From NCBI RefSeq assembly GCF_000281715.2, contig NZ_CP124576.1, forward strand, positions 2,425,501-2,489,500: a DNA stretch of 64,000 bases. Reading direction: 5' to 3'. This DNA comes from Sphingobium sp. AP49. Its GTDB lineage: Bacteria > Pseudomonadota > Alphaproteobacteria > Sphingomonadales > Sphingomonadaceae. The notes below the pieces were generated by a model. That model was not told the origin of the DNA and did not search any database. It saw only the letters and a program-made list of their open reading frames with translations. The position numbers and the translations under genes are program-made. Shown here one piece after another: positions 26,038 to 33,856 of this stretch (within the stretch, counting starts at the first letter, position 1; each line of letters begins with the position of its first letter).

Positions 26038-26591
26038 CGCACAGACATTTTCCGACAGGTCAAAGAGCGGATCGAATTTAGGCCGGCGGATGGCCTGTAG
26101 GACAGCGGGAATGGGGGACCGGCACGCCTGCAATCGACGCGACAGTTTATTTTGGCTCGAAGTTCACAGTGTCGTCGGGCCATTTCAGGCCTTTTGCGCC
26201 TGCCACGCCCCCATGACGCGACACCCACGCGCCTGCGACGCCACGATGAGGCCAAAGCCAAGGTCACCGCCGCGCGTCGCCGACGCGACAGTCAGGCGAC
26301 AGCGAAGCGACACCAAAGCGACAGCGTCGGTAGAGCGGCTGAGATCGGGGCGACTTTCCATGGTCCGAGTAGATCAGGATTGCGCCAAATAGGACAGGCC
26401 CGCCTCGAACGGCTGACGGATTGATGGCAGCTACCGACCAACCTACGACATGCATCGTGCCGAGAAGAGGATTTTGCAATTGGTACCAAAAAAGGCTGAA
26501 GCCTGCGGTTTTCTGAAGGAGCGTGGGGACCGCTTCTGTACTGATTGAGGAAGGGGTGGCGCGCGCCTAAGTGCGCTGATATCGCATTGTA
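26038..26591. other. Gene-free stretch with an 11-bp periodic repeat
   Basis: No credible gene is visible in 554 bases on either strand. The notable structure is a run of four copies of the core GCGACA starting at 26285, 26296, 26307 and 26318, exactly 11 bases apart, i.e. on the same helical face. A weaker GCGTCG sits one period upstream at 26274. Composition changes from GC-rich to AT-richer towards the membrane-protein gene at 26592, which suggests a recombination boundary. Confidence 0.45.
26285..26328. repeat. Four-copy 11-bp tandem repeat, core GCGACA
   Basis: Units begin GCGACAGTCAG, GCGACAGCGAA, GCGACACCAAA and GCGACAGCGTC. The first six bases are invariant and the last five vary. 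One-turn spacing is what a protein binding cooperatively on one face would need. It may equally be relic coding DNA. No matching array exists elsewhere that I noticed in the window. Confidence 0.5.
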
Positions 26592-27428
26592 ATGACAACA
26601 AGCGAGCGCCTTGGACATACCCTCGTTGCCATACCGGTCGCACACATCCTTGGCTCTGCCCTATTTCTTTGGAGCTACTGTCTGGGGTTTGGCGCGAATA
26701 TCGTCGTTTACGCTTCCGCGTCTGATCTGTTTTCAGTTTCAATTAGTGACATGGTTCGGGTCTATGTCCTCTCGCTGCTGTTTCCCTTGGTTATAACTCT
26801 GACCCGTCTTACGTCCGCAACACCCTACGCCGTCGATATGGCGAACGCTCTTCCGCTAGATCAGCAAGCAGGCGCGCACGCTACCAATCGGAAAATGAGG
26901 AAGTTCCTCAACTGGATCGCTATTGCTATCTTTCTTATTTTTGGAGGAAGAGCGCTCTACGAGTATCTCTCAGATGAACAGTTTCCATATCCGACTATTT
27001 GGGTGGCCTTTCAAGTGCCCGTCCTGATAGCGTGGATGGTGCTTTGCGAAAAGCGAGAATTTGGTAACTGGACATTCGAATCCGGAGCGCTGTTAGGTGG
27101 CTTTGTTTTATCGCTATTTTGTATCGGCGCCACAAAGGGGCAGTCTGACCGGTTCTTACCGTACGCAGACGCGCTGACTACGCATACGACATGTTCAAAG
27201 TCGGTTGTCCTAAGACAGATATCTAGCAAGTATCTGGCGATTTTGCCGGATGGTTCTCGCGTGTTGATCTCTGAGGACTGTAAGGTCGTGTTCCGAGTGC
27301 CAAAACCACGCGGCCGTCCACTGTATGAGAATCCGGAACCCGCCGCAAAGCGGCAGCCTACCAAAGCGGTTGAAGGCAAGGAGCCAAGCACGAAAGCGAC
27401 GTTGAAGCCGCTTACGAACGAAAAATGA
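26592..27428 (+). CDS. Orphan membrane protein, AT-richer than neighbours
   Basis: I do not recognise this 278-residue protein. It has about five hydrophobic helices: VAIPVAHILGSALFLWSYCL, MVRVYVLSLLFPLVITLTRL, WIAIAIFLIFGGRALYEYL, WVAFQVPVLIAWMVLC and LLGGFVLSLFCIGA. A soluble stretch of some 100 residues follows, containing KYLAILPDGSRVLISEDCKV, and a Lys/Pro-rich tail. Topology suggests a C-terminal domain on one face of the inner membrane. Codon use (TTT, ATA, AGA, GTA) and base composition are clearly less GC-rich than every flanking gene, pointing to recent transfer. The start is the first ATG of the frame, with no obvious ribosome site. No neighbour shares its strand closely. Confidence 0.65.
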   Translation: MTTSERLGHTLVAIPVAHILGSALFLWSYCLGFGANIVVYASASDLFSVSISDMVRVYVLSLLFPLVITLTRLTSATPYAVDMANALPLDQQAGAHATNRKMRKFLNWIAIAIFLIFGGRALYEYLSDEQFPYPTIWVAFQVPVLIAWMVLCEKREFGNWTFESGALLGGFVLSLFCIGATKGQSDRFLPYADALTTHTTCSKSVVLRQISSKYLAILPDGSRVLISEDCKVVFRVPKPRGRPLYENPEPAAKRQPTKAVEGKEPSTKATLKPLTNEK

Positions 27429-27799
27429 TGAAGACATGCGAGCGGGGCAATCAGACAAGAGCGGTACGTCCGCTCCCCACCGTTTTCTTCATTCCCGCGA
27501 AAGCGGGTCGAGAGAGGCCCGCGCCTTTCTTCGACATCTCCGGACCTTGCGTCAAGCACCAGGCTGGGGGCATCGATTCCCGCCTGCGCGGGGGTGACGG
27601 TGTAGAGAGCCATCTACCATCCCGCCCCCTTCAGCAGCCGTTCGGCCGGCAGAGAGTATCCCGACTTCGCTCGAAGCAATGGCATTTGGCGGCGGTCGCT
27701 ATCCTCCATCTCGATCGAGCAGGCTCGCCCCCTCCCCCTTTACCCCGGCCTGCGGATCGGTCAGCCTTTGTTCGTCATGCGCGGCGAAGGGGACGGCGG
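27429..27799. other. Intergenic region with REP-like repeat pair
   Basis: This 371-base gap separates the orphan membrane gene from the dihaem peroxidase. It contains two copies of a palindromic unit about 85 bases apart (27490-27508 and 27575-27598) and no credible gene. The peroxidase ribosome site (AAGGGGA) lies at its end. Confidence 0.5.
27490..27598. repeat. Pair of ATTCCCGC...GCGGG palindromic units (REP-like)
   Basis: Unit 1 is CCCGC-GAAA-GCGGG at 27494-27507; unit 2 is CCCGC-CTGC-GCGGG at 27579-27592, followed by GGTGAC. Both are preceded by ATTCCCGC or GATTCCCGC. From experience such units recur between genes in sphingomonad genomes as extragenic palindromes; I can see only this pair here. 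Confidence 0.5.
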
Positions 27800-28804
27800 A
27801 TGCGGTTGGGTGGAGCGGCTATCATCGGGGCGGCGGCATTGCTGGCGACAGGGCTGGGCGCCGTGCGTCCGACCTGGCGCTGGCCGGCCCTGCCCGCTGG
27901 CGTCGCAGCGCCCAGCATCCCGGCGGACAATGGCATGAGCGCGGCGAAGGTCGCGCTCGGGCGCCGGCTTTTCTATGATCGCGCCCTGTCGGCCGATGGC
28001 AGCATGGCCTGCGCCGATTGCCATCAGCAGGAGAAGGGCTTTGCCGACGGCCTGTCCACCCATCGCGGTGTGATGGGCGACATGGGGGTGCGCAATGTGC
28101 CGGGCCTTGCCAATGTCGCCTGGCGCAGCGGCCTGACCTGGACCGAGGCAGGGCTTAGCACGCTGGAGCAGCAGGCGATGGTACCGATGACCGGGACCAA
28201 GCCGGTCGAGATGGGGCTGGCGCAGGACGATGCCGGGCTGGCCCGGCGGATCGGCGCCGATCCCTGCTATCGCCGGATGTTCGCCGCCGCCTTCCCCGGC
28301 GCTCAGGGCGGGGTCGGCTTTGCCGAAGTGACGGCCGCCCTTGCCGTTTTCCAGCGGACGATGATCTCGTTCGGCAGCGCTCATGATCGCGGCGCGCTGT
28401 CGCCGCTGGCCGCGCGCGGGGCGGCGCAGTTCAAGGCGGCAGGCTGCGCCGATTGCCATTCCGGCACGGACCTTACCGACAGCAAGACCCATTATGTCGG
28501 CACCAGCGCCCCGCGCGAGGCGGACAGCGCGGCCTATGGCGGCAAGCCCCTGCCCCCGGGCGTCGAGCCGCCGCCCGAGCAGTTCCGCACGCCATCGCTG
28601 CGCAATGTCGCCGTCACTGGACCCTGGCTGCATGACGGCCAGTCGCCGACGATCGAATCGGCGATCCGCCGCCATGCCGCGCCGATGCTGGCCGATGTCG
28701 ACATGCCCGCCCTGCTCGCCTTTCTCGACGCGCTGACGGACCATGATTTCCTGAACAATGCCGCGCTGGCCCGGCCGCCCGCGACCTGCCCCATCCCCAC
28801 CTGA
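27800..28804 (+). CDS. Dihaem cytochrome c peroxidase / MauG family protein
   Basis: The 334 residues include an N-terminal membrane anchor or signal (LGGAAIIGAAALLATGLGAV), so the protein is periplasmic. Two haem-c sites CADCH are present, one in SMACADCHQQEKGFADGLST and one in AAGCADCHSGTDL, spaced as in bacterial cytochrome c peroxidases and MauG. ALGRRLFYDRALSADGS is the family N-terminal block, and FRTPSLRNVAVTGPWLHDGQ the conserved C-terminal one. It either reduces H2O2 or carries out MauG-like oxidation of an unknown partner; no amine dehydrogenase is nearby. The start at 27800 has an AAGGGGA ribosome site. Downstream lie only convergent terminators. Confidence 0.9.
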   Translation: MRLGGAAIIGAAALLATGLGAVRPTWRWPALPAGVAAPSIPADNGMSAAKVALGRRLFYDRALSADGSMACADCHQQEKGFADGLSTHRGVMGDMGVRNVPGLANVAWRSGLTWTEAGLSTLEQQAMVPMTGTKPVEMGLAQDDAGLARRIGADPCYRRMFAAAFPGAQGGVGFAEVTAALAVFQRTMISFGSAHDRGALSPLAARGAAQFKAAGCADCHSGTDLTDSKTHYVGTSAPREADSAAYGGKPLPPGVEPPPEQFRTPSLRNVAVTGPWLHDGQSPTIESAIRRHAAPMLADVDMPALLAFLDALTDHDFLNNAALARPPATCPIPT

Positions 28805-28837
28805 GCCTGCCCGTCTGAGACCGCACGTTCGATGGAC

Positions 28838-28870
28838 AAAAAAAGGGCCAGCCCCGAAAGGCCGGCCTTG
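28838..28870 (-). terminator. Intrinsic terminator, minus strand
   Basis: On the minus strand GGCCGGCC and GGCTGGCC pair over eight positions with one G-U wobble, around a TTTCGG-type loop, and are followed by seven T (28844-28838). This is a textbook rho-independent terminator. It lies 220 bases beyond the ettA stop, with two other ettA terminators in between, so it may end a separate short transcript. Confidence 0.8.
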
Positions 28871-29000
28871 ATAAGTTTTAGGAGAGGATGCCTGAAAGGC
28901 AGGTCCTATGTGCAGTGCAGCGCATTCTTTCGCAATTGCGAAGGGCGGAACCCCTGTTGCAGATATTGCAACTTCGTTACCGCTGGAGCGATGGCGCAGC
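28838..29000 (-). ncRNA. Candidate small RNA ending in a strong terminator
   Basis: Read on the minus strand between the ettA terminators and the terminator at 28838, the segment contains a perfect 14-bp palindrome TTCGCAATTGCGAA (28929-28942) and a dyad TTGCA-5-TGCAA (28957-28971). These are followed by a small hairpin CCTG-CCTTT-CAGG, a C/U-rich single-stranded stretch ATCCTCTCCTAA and the terminator. The C/U-rich stretch is complementary to a Shine-Dalgarno, as in several Hfq-dependent sRNAs. A weak promoter (TTGCGA, 17 bases, CACATA) would give a start near 28900. This is inference from layout only. Confidence 0.35.
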
Positions 29001-29032
29001 AAAACGCCCGGCATCCAGATGGATACCGGGCG
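29001..29032 (-). terminator. Second intrinsic terminator after ettA
   Basis: A 12-bp stem with one G-U wobble (CGCCCGGTATCC against GGATGCCGGGCG on the minus strand) and a four-base loop is followed by TTTT. It lies 60 bases past the ettA stop and should end ettA transcription together with the hairpin at 29063-29084. Confidence 0.75.
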
Positions 29033-29062
29033 TTGCAAATCCTTGTTCTGACAGAATTTTAT

Positions 29063-29084
29063 GGGAGGCCTGTGCCAGCCTCCC
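29063..29084 (-). terminator. Hairpin just downstream of ettA
   Basis: GGGAGGC and GCCTCCC pair perfectly around an eight-base loop and are followed on the minus strand by ATAAAATT. It starts eight bases after the ettA stop codon. The weak T run makes it a modest terminator, backed up by the stronger one at 29001. Confidence 0.6.
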
Positions 29085-29091
29085 AAGTCTA

Positions 29092-30777
29092 TCAGCGCGT
29101 CAGCTTCTTATAGGCCAGCGCGGTCGGGCGATCGGCGGCATCGCCCAGGCGGCGACGCTTGTCTTCCTCATAGGCTTCAAAATTACCCTCGAACCATTCG
29201 ACATGGCTGTTGCCCTCGAATGCGAGGATGTGGGTGGCGAGGCGATCGAGGAAGAAGCGGTCATGGCTGATGACCACGGCGCAGCCGGCGAAATTCTCGA
29301 TCGCTTCTTCGAGCGCGCCCAGCGTTTCGACGTCAAGATCGTTGGTCGGTTCGTCGAGCAGCAGCACGTTGCCGCCCTTTTTCAGCATCTTGGCGATGTG
29401 GACGCGATTGCGCTCACCACCCGACAGCTTGCCGACATTCTTCTGCTGGTCCTGCCCCTTGAAGTTGAAGGCACCGACATAGGCGCGGGTCGACATGTCA
29501 TGGCCATTGACCTTTACATAATCGAGGCCGTCCGACACTTCTTCCCAGACATTCTTCGTCGGATCGAGATGGTCGCGGCTCTGGTCGACATAGCCCAGGC
29601 GCACGGTCGAGCCGATATCGACTTCGCCGGTGTCGGGCGTTTCCTGGCCGGTGATGATACGGAACAGGGTGGACTTGCCTGCGCCGTTCGGGCCGATCAC
29701 GCCGACGATGCCGCCCGGCGGCAGCAGGAAGGACAGGTCCTCGAACAGCAGCTTGTCGCCATAGGCCTTTGAAATGCCCTTGAACTCGATCACCTTGCCG
29801 CCCAGGCGCTCGGGTACCTGGATGACGATCTGCGCCTTGCCCGGGGTACGGTTATTCTGGTTGGCGACCAGTTCCTCGAATTTCTTGATGCGCGCCTTGG
29901 ACTTGGTCTGGCGGCCCTTGACGCCCTGACGGATCCATTCCAGCTCGTCGTTGATCGCCTTCTGGCGGCCGGTCGCCTCGCGGTCTTCCTGCTCCAGGCG
30001 CTTGGCCTTCTTCTCCAGATAGGTGGAGTAGTTGCCTTCATAGGGGAAATATTTCCCGCGATCGAGCTCCAGGATCCAGCCCACGACATTGTCGAGGAAA
30101 TAGCGGTCGTGGGTGATCATCAGCACCGACCCGGCATATTCCTTCAGGTGGTTTTCCAGCCAGGTGACGCTTTCGGCATCCAGATGGTTGGTCGGTTCGT
30201 CGAGCAGCAGGATGTCCGGCTTCTGGATCAGCAGGCGGGTCAGCGCGATACGGCGCTTTTCACCGCCCGACAGGCTTTCCACCGACCAGTCCGACGGCGG
30301 GCAGCGCAGCGCTTCCATCGCGATTTCGAGCTGATTGTCGAGGGTCCAGCCATCGACCGCGTCGATCTGTTCCTGCAGCGTGCCCATTTCCTCCATCAGC
30401 GCGTCGAAATCGACGTCCTCCGGCGGATCGGCCATGATCATGCTGATCTCGTTGAAGCGGTCCATCTTGTCCGCGATCTCGCGCGCGCCGTCCTTGACGT
30501 TTTCCAGCACGGTCTTGTTGGGATCGAGCTGCGGCTCCTGCGGCAGGTAACCCACGGTGATATTCTCGCCCGGCCAGGCTTCACCCGAGAAATCGGTGTC
30601 GATACCGGCCATGATCTTCATCAGGGTCGACTTGCCCGCACCGTTCGGACCGACGATGCCAATCTTCGACCCGCGGTAAAATTGCAGGTTGATCTGGTTG
30701 AGCACCGGCTTCGCCGCGCCGGGGAAGGTTTTCGTCATGCTCTTCATGACATAGGCATATTGCGATGAGGCGGACAT
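29092..30777 (-). CDS. ettA: EttA, ABC-F translational throttle ATPase
   Basis: EttA binds the ribosomal E site and gates the first peptide bond according to the ATP/ADP ratio. The 561 residues contain two ABC ATPase domains without membrane helices: Walker A GIVGPNGAGKST and signature SLSGGEKRRIALTR in the first, VIGPNGAGKSTLFRIITGQE and KLSGGERNRVHIAK in the second, each with a LLLDEPTNHLDAES- or LLLDEPTNDLDVET-type Walker B. The inter-domain linker is Arg/Lys-rich as usual. The start at 30777 (MSASSQYAYVMKSMTKTFPG) fits the family; an upstream ATG is rejected. It is a single-gene unit with stacked terminators. Confidence 0.95.
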   Translation of the reverse strand: MSASSQYAYVMKSMTKTFPGAAKPVLNQINLQFYRGSKIGIVGPNGAGKSTLMKIMAGIDTDFSGEAWPGENITVGYLPQEPQLDPNKTVLENVKDGAREIADKMDRFNEISMIMADPPEDVDFDALMEEMGTLQEQIDAVDGWTLDNQLEIAMEALRCPPSDWSVESLSGGEKRRIALTRLLIQKPDILLLDEPTNHLDAESVTWLENHLKEYAGSVLMITHDRYFLDNVVGWILELDRGKYFPYEGNYSTYLEKKAKRLEQEDREATGRQKAINDELEWIRQGVKGRQTKSKARIKKFEELVANQNNRTPGKAQIVIQVPERLGGKVIEFKGISKAYGDKLLFEDLSFLLPPGGIVGVIGPNGAGKSTLFRIITGQETPDTGEVDIGSTVRLGYVDQSRDHLDPTKNVWEEVSDGLDYVKVNGHDMSTRAYVGAFNFKGQDQQKNVGKLSGGERNRVHIAKMLKKGGNVLLLDEPTNDLDVETLGALEEAIENFAGCAVVISHDRFFLDRLATHILAFEGNSHVEWFEGNFEAYEEDKRRRLGDAADRPTALAYKKLTR

Positions 30778-30878
30778 GGGTTCGCGCAGCTCCAAGGGTA
30801 TGAACAGGAAAATTTGCGCCGAATTAGCGGAGGCGGAAGCCATTGGCAAATGGGGTATGTCTGAGTAAGCCTTCAGCC

Positions 30879-32252
30879 ATGCAGAAAATCCGATCGGGCC
30901 AGCTCGCCGCCCTGCTCCTTGGCAGCATCCTCACCCCCGCCCTCGCCCAGGCCGCCCCGGCCAGCGACGCGACGATTCGCGAAGCCGCGCTGAAAGACGA
31001 TGTCGCCTGGTCCATCACCGAGGGATTGACGACCGAAGTCGGCCCGCGCCCGGCGGCCACGCCGCTGGAAGCGCGCGGGCGCGACTGGGCCGTTGCCAAG
31101 CTCAAGGCGCTGGGCTTCGCCAACGTCCGCGCCGAACCCTATACGATGCCGTTGTGGGAACGGGTCCATGACGAGGCGGCGATCATCGCTCCCTTCCCGC
31201 AGAAGCTGGTGGTTGCCGCGCTCGGCAATAGCGGGTCCACCCCGGCACAGGGCATTGACGGCGAGATCGCTTATTTCCCGACCATCGCCGACCTGCAGGC
31301 CGCGCCGGACAGTGCGGTGAAGGGCAAGATCGTCTTCGTCAGCCATGACATGGTCGCCGCCCAGGATGGGTCGGGCTATGGCTATTATGGCGCGGCGCGG
31401 CGCCAGGGGCCGAGCATCGCCGCCAAGAAGGGCGCGATCGCGATCCTGGTCAAGTCGATCGGCACCGATCATCATCGCATCGCCCATACCGGTGTGCAGA
31501 TGTGGGCTGACGGCGTGACGCCGATCCCCGCCGTTGCCGTCAGCGTGCCCGATGCCGAGCAGATGGCCCGCGTTGTTGCACGGGGCAAGCCGGTGCGGGT
31601 CCACCTGACCGCCGTATCCAAGACCGCCAAGGAGCAACCGTCGGGCAATGTCATCGCCGAAATCCCCGGTAGCGATCCCAAGGCCGGCGTGATCGTCGTC
31701 GCCTGCCATCTCGACAGCTGGGACCAGGGCACCGGCGCGATCGACGATGCCTCGGGCTGCGGCATCGTCGCCGCCGCCGCGCTGCAGGTTGCCAACACGG
31801 GCACGCCGCGCCGCACGATCCGCGTGCTGTTCGCCGGCGCCGAGGAAGTGGGCGGCAATGGCGGCCGCGCCTATTTCGCCGCGCACGGCAAGGAACCGCA
31901 TGCACTGGTACTGGAATCCGACTTCGGCGCCGACAAGGTGTGGAAGGTCGACTTCACCCTGCCTGCTGGCCATGAGGCCCTGTCGGGCCGGATCGCGCAG
32001 GGCCTGGCGCCGCTGGGCATCGTGCCGAGCCGGGACAAAGCGCATGGGGGATCGGACATCGAACCGCTGGTGGATGCCGGCGTGCCGGTGATCGACCTGC
32101 AACAGGACGGCGCCCGCTATTTCGACATCCATCACACGCCGGACGACACGCTGGACAAGGTGGATCTGACCCAGTTGCGACAGAATGTGGCGGCCTGGGC
32201 TGTCACGCTGAACATTGCTGCAAATGCGGCAGAAACATTGGGCATTAACTGA
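30879..32252 (+). CDS. Secreted M28-family zinc metallopeptidase
   Basis: The 457 residues begin with a signal peptide (QLAALLLGSILTPALAQAAP). A PA-like insert domain (VKGKIVFVSHDMVAAQDGSG) precedes the M28 catalytic domain with dinuclear Zn ligands: VVACHLDSWDQGTGAIDDAS (His, Asp), FAGAEEVGGNG (the catalytic and ligand Glu pair) and, near the end, FDIHHTPDDTLDKVDL (last His ligand). Members are aminopeptidases or carboxypeptidases (human plasma glutamate carboxypeptidase is a relative). It probably trims peptides in the periplasm. It is divergent from ettA, whose start is about 100 bases away. Confidence 0.9.
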   Translation: MQKIRSGQLAALLLGSILTPALAQAAPASDATIREAALKDDVAWSITEGLTTEVGPRPAATPLEARGRDWAVAKLKALGFANVRAEPYTMPLWERVHDEAAIIAPFPQKLVVAALGNSGSTPAQGIDGEIAYFPTIADLQAAPDSAVKGKIVFVSHDMVAAQDGSGYGYYGAARRQGPSIAAKKGAIAILVKSIGTDHHRIAHTGVQMWADGVTPIPAVAVSVPDAEQMARVVARGKPVRVHLTAVSKTAKEQPSGNVIAEIPGSDPKAGVIVVACHLDSWDQGTGAIDDASGCGIVAAAALQVANTGTPRRTIRVLFAGAEEVGGNGGRAYFAAHGKEPHALVLESDFGADKVWKVDFTLPAGHEALSGRIAQGLAPLGIVPSRDKAHGGSDIEPLVDAGVPVIDLQQDGARYFDIHHTPDDTLDKVDLTQLRQNVAAWAVTLNIAANAAETLGIN

Positions 32253-32410
32253 ACTTTTATAGTAGACAACGCCCCGTCGCGTGATTCTGCCGCTTCACCG
32301 ACGTTAGAAAAGCATTGATTTGTGCAACGCACACGTTAATGCGGGTCGCTCGCGTAGGGTCACATTTGTAACGTGCCAGACGCGGCATAATGCTATGGGA
32401 GCCGTACACA

Positions 32411-32623
32411 ATGAAGAAGATCGCTGTTGTTTTCGCTTCGGCCAGTCTGATGGCCCTCGCCGCTTGCGGTGAGAAGCCGGCCAACGAGACCGCGAACGCT
32501 TCGAACGCCGTCGTCGAAAACGTTGTCGAGAACGCTGCTAACGCCGCTGACAACGCTGCTAACGCCGCCAACGAAGCTGCTAACGCCGCGAACGTTGCCG
32601 AGAACGCTGCGAACGCGAAGTAA
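32411..32623 (+). CDS. Small Asn/Ala-repeat lipoprotein
   Basis: The 70-residue protein starts MKKIAVVFASASLMALAACG, a lipoprotein signal with lipobox LAAC and Cys at residue 19. Asp is absent at +2, so outer-membrane sorting is expected. The mature part is built of NAAN/AAN/AEN repeats with occasional Val and Asp (ENAANAADNAANAANEAANA), likely a long helix resembling Lpp or entericidin-like lipoproteins. It has its own unit: an A/T-rich upstream region with a possible promoter (TTTGTA, 17, TAATGC), a GGGAG ribosome site and a strong terminator 22 bases after the stop. Function unknown; an envelope role is inferred. Confidence 0.8.
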   Translation: MKKIAVVFASASLMALAACGEKPANETANASNAVVENVVENAANAADNAANAANEAANAANVAENAANAK

Positions 32624-32645
32624 TCTTCGCCTCGGCGAGATTTCG

Positions 32646-32675
32646 AAAGGGCGGGCCTGACGGCTCGCCCTTTTT
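32646..32675 (+). terminator. Intrinsic terminator of the Asn/Ala lipoprotein gene
   Basis: AAAGGGCGGGCC pairs with GGCTCGCCCTTT over 12 positions (one G-T wobble) around TGAC and runs into TTTTTATTT. It is one of the clearest terminators in the window. Confidence 0.9.
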
Positions 32676-33464
32676 ATTTGTCCCAAGAAGAGCGGGACAG
32701 CGCGATCGTTCGGGCTGCTGACATGGATTGGCGGCGCAGTCTGGCGAATCGAACGCGATTGGCGCGCTGACCGCCGTTCTCCATCATCGCATCGCTCATA
32801 TGCTCTACCGGTTGGGCGTTCCATCGTTACGCGCACGCATTTCCCACAGGGTGTCACATTTGGGGAGAGCGATCGCGACATGATACCGCACGGGTGCTTT
32901 CCGGGACGGTGACATCGACACCAGCCAAGCCCTGTTCGACGCCAAATTCTGGGGCCAATATTGGACCGTCCATGCCGCGATCTCCACCTGGGCGGGTTGT
33001 TCCGGACGGGTCCAGATATGATCGAGGCCCCCGACCAGCAGCCGGCTCTGCTGCCTTGATCGACGCGGCGTCGCTCATTCGGCGGCGACGGCGGTCGGCT
33101 GGATGAGGGTGGCGCTGTGGCGTCCGTGTCCGCGATGGCCGGCCTCAGTCCGGCGAGGGCCTGGATATGGCCGGGATTGCGACCAATCGCCGCCGCCCGC
33201 CCCTTCCAGGATCGCGCCCAAATGCGGTTGGCGGCATAGTTGATCGGCCATCATCATCTCCCTTGGATGCGGCCCCGGTACCGATGCCCCCCCCCGTATC
33301 GATGGCGCACATGTCGTAACGCGCATCGCCGCCGCAATATCGCGACGCCTGCCCCGTCGGCTGGCCGCTTCTGGATGATCGGCAAACGATCCGGCCTTGG
33401 CTTATGTCAGCGCGTGGCATAGAGAGGCGGCGTGCCGCGGGGCGATCCGCGGTGCATCATGATC
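32676..33464. other. Decayed, gene-free DNA upstream of the cobalamin riboswitch
   Basis: No intact gene is visible in about 790 bases. Several short minus-strand frames have protein-like composition but stop early. One near 33340-33270 reads ARYDMCAIDTGGGIGTG, faintly like the C-terminal GGGxG segment of acyl-CoA thiolases. A nine-C homopolymer at 33286-33294 lies in it and would be prone to slippage. The stretch is probably a broken minus-strand gene or genes; I cannot identify them firmly. Confidence 0.4.
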
Positions 33465-33668
33465 GTACCGGTGCTTCGCAAGAAGCATAATCGGGAATGC
33501 GGTGCGGGAATATCTTCCCAAATCCGCAGCTGTCCCTGCAACTGTAAGCGGATAGTGCGATGCGCAGGCCCTGTCATCCAGGGCAGCCACTGGACAGGCC
33601 GATTGCCGATCCGGGAAGGCGTGCATCAAGCGACGACCCGTGAGCCAGGAGACCGGCCGGTGCGCTGT
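33465..33668 (+). promoter_or_regulatory. Cobalamin (adenosylcobalamin-type) riboswitch
   Basis: The conserved cobalamin-riboswitch elements are present in order: AATCGGGAATGCGGTGCG, then CCGCAGCTGTCCCTGCAACT and GTAAGCGG (the L5-L6 core), GCCACTG, CGGGAAGGC, and the B12-box GACCCGTGAGCCAGGAGACC. It lies 190 bases upstream of cobG and should shut off translation or transcription of the corrin operon when cobalamin is plentiful. I cannot place the expression platform with confidence; no T-run terminator is evident before cobG, so ribosome-site sequestration is more likely. Confidence 0.95.
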
Positions 33669-33856
33669 TCGCTCTTGCCCTGACCCAGGGAATGGTCTTG
33701 GCACGGTAATCTCCGTCTGGGCGACGAAACCGTGTGGCTGGGGCTGCACGTTCGCGTAGTGACGGGCTTCTGACGCGCAGGCCCGCCGCGCCCGCGTCGA
33801 CCGGCTATGCCCGGCAAGCCCCGCCATCGTTGCCGCAGCGCGCGGGGGATTGCCTC

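Noticed and set aside
26285..26328. CRISPR-like interpretation of the GCGACA repeats
   Set aside because: Units are 11 bases with no 25-40-base repeats or spacers, and no cas genes lie nearby.
28314..28640. Haem-protein gene read as intact methylamine utilisation MauG
   Set aside because: No mau amine dehydrogenase genes are present; only the dihaem peroxidase/MauG family can be claimed.
28888..29772. Long plus-strand frame starting behind AGGAGAGG at 28880
   Set aside because: It lies antisense to ettA, has no family features, and its ribosome-site-like AGGAGAGG is the complement of the C/U-rich stretch of the candidate sRNA.
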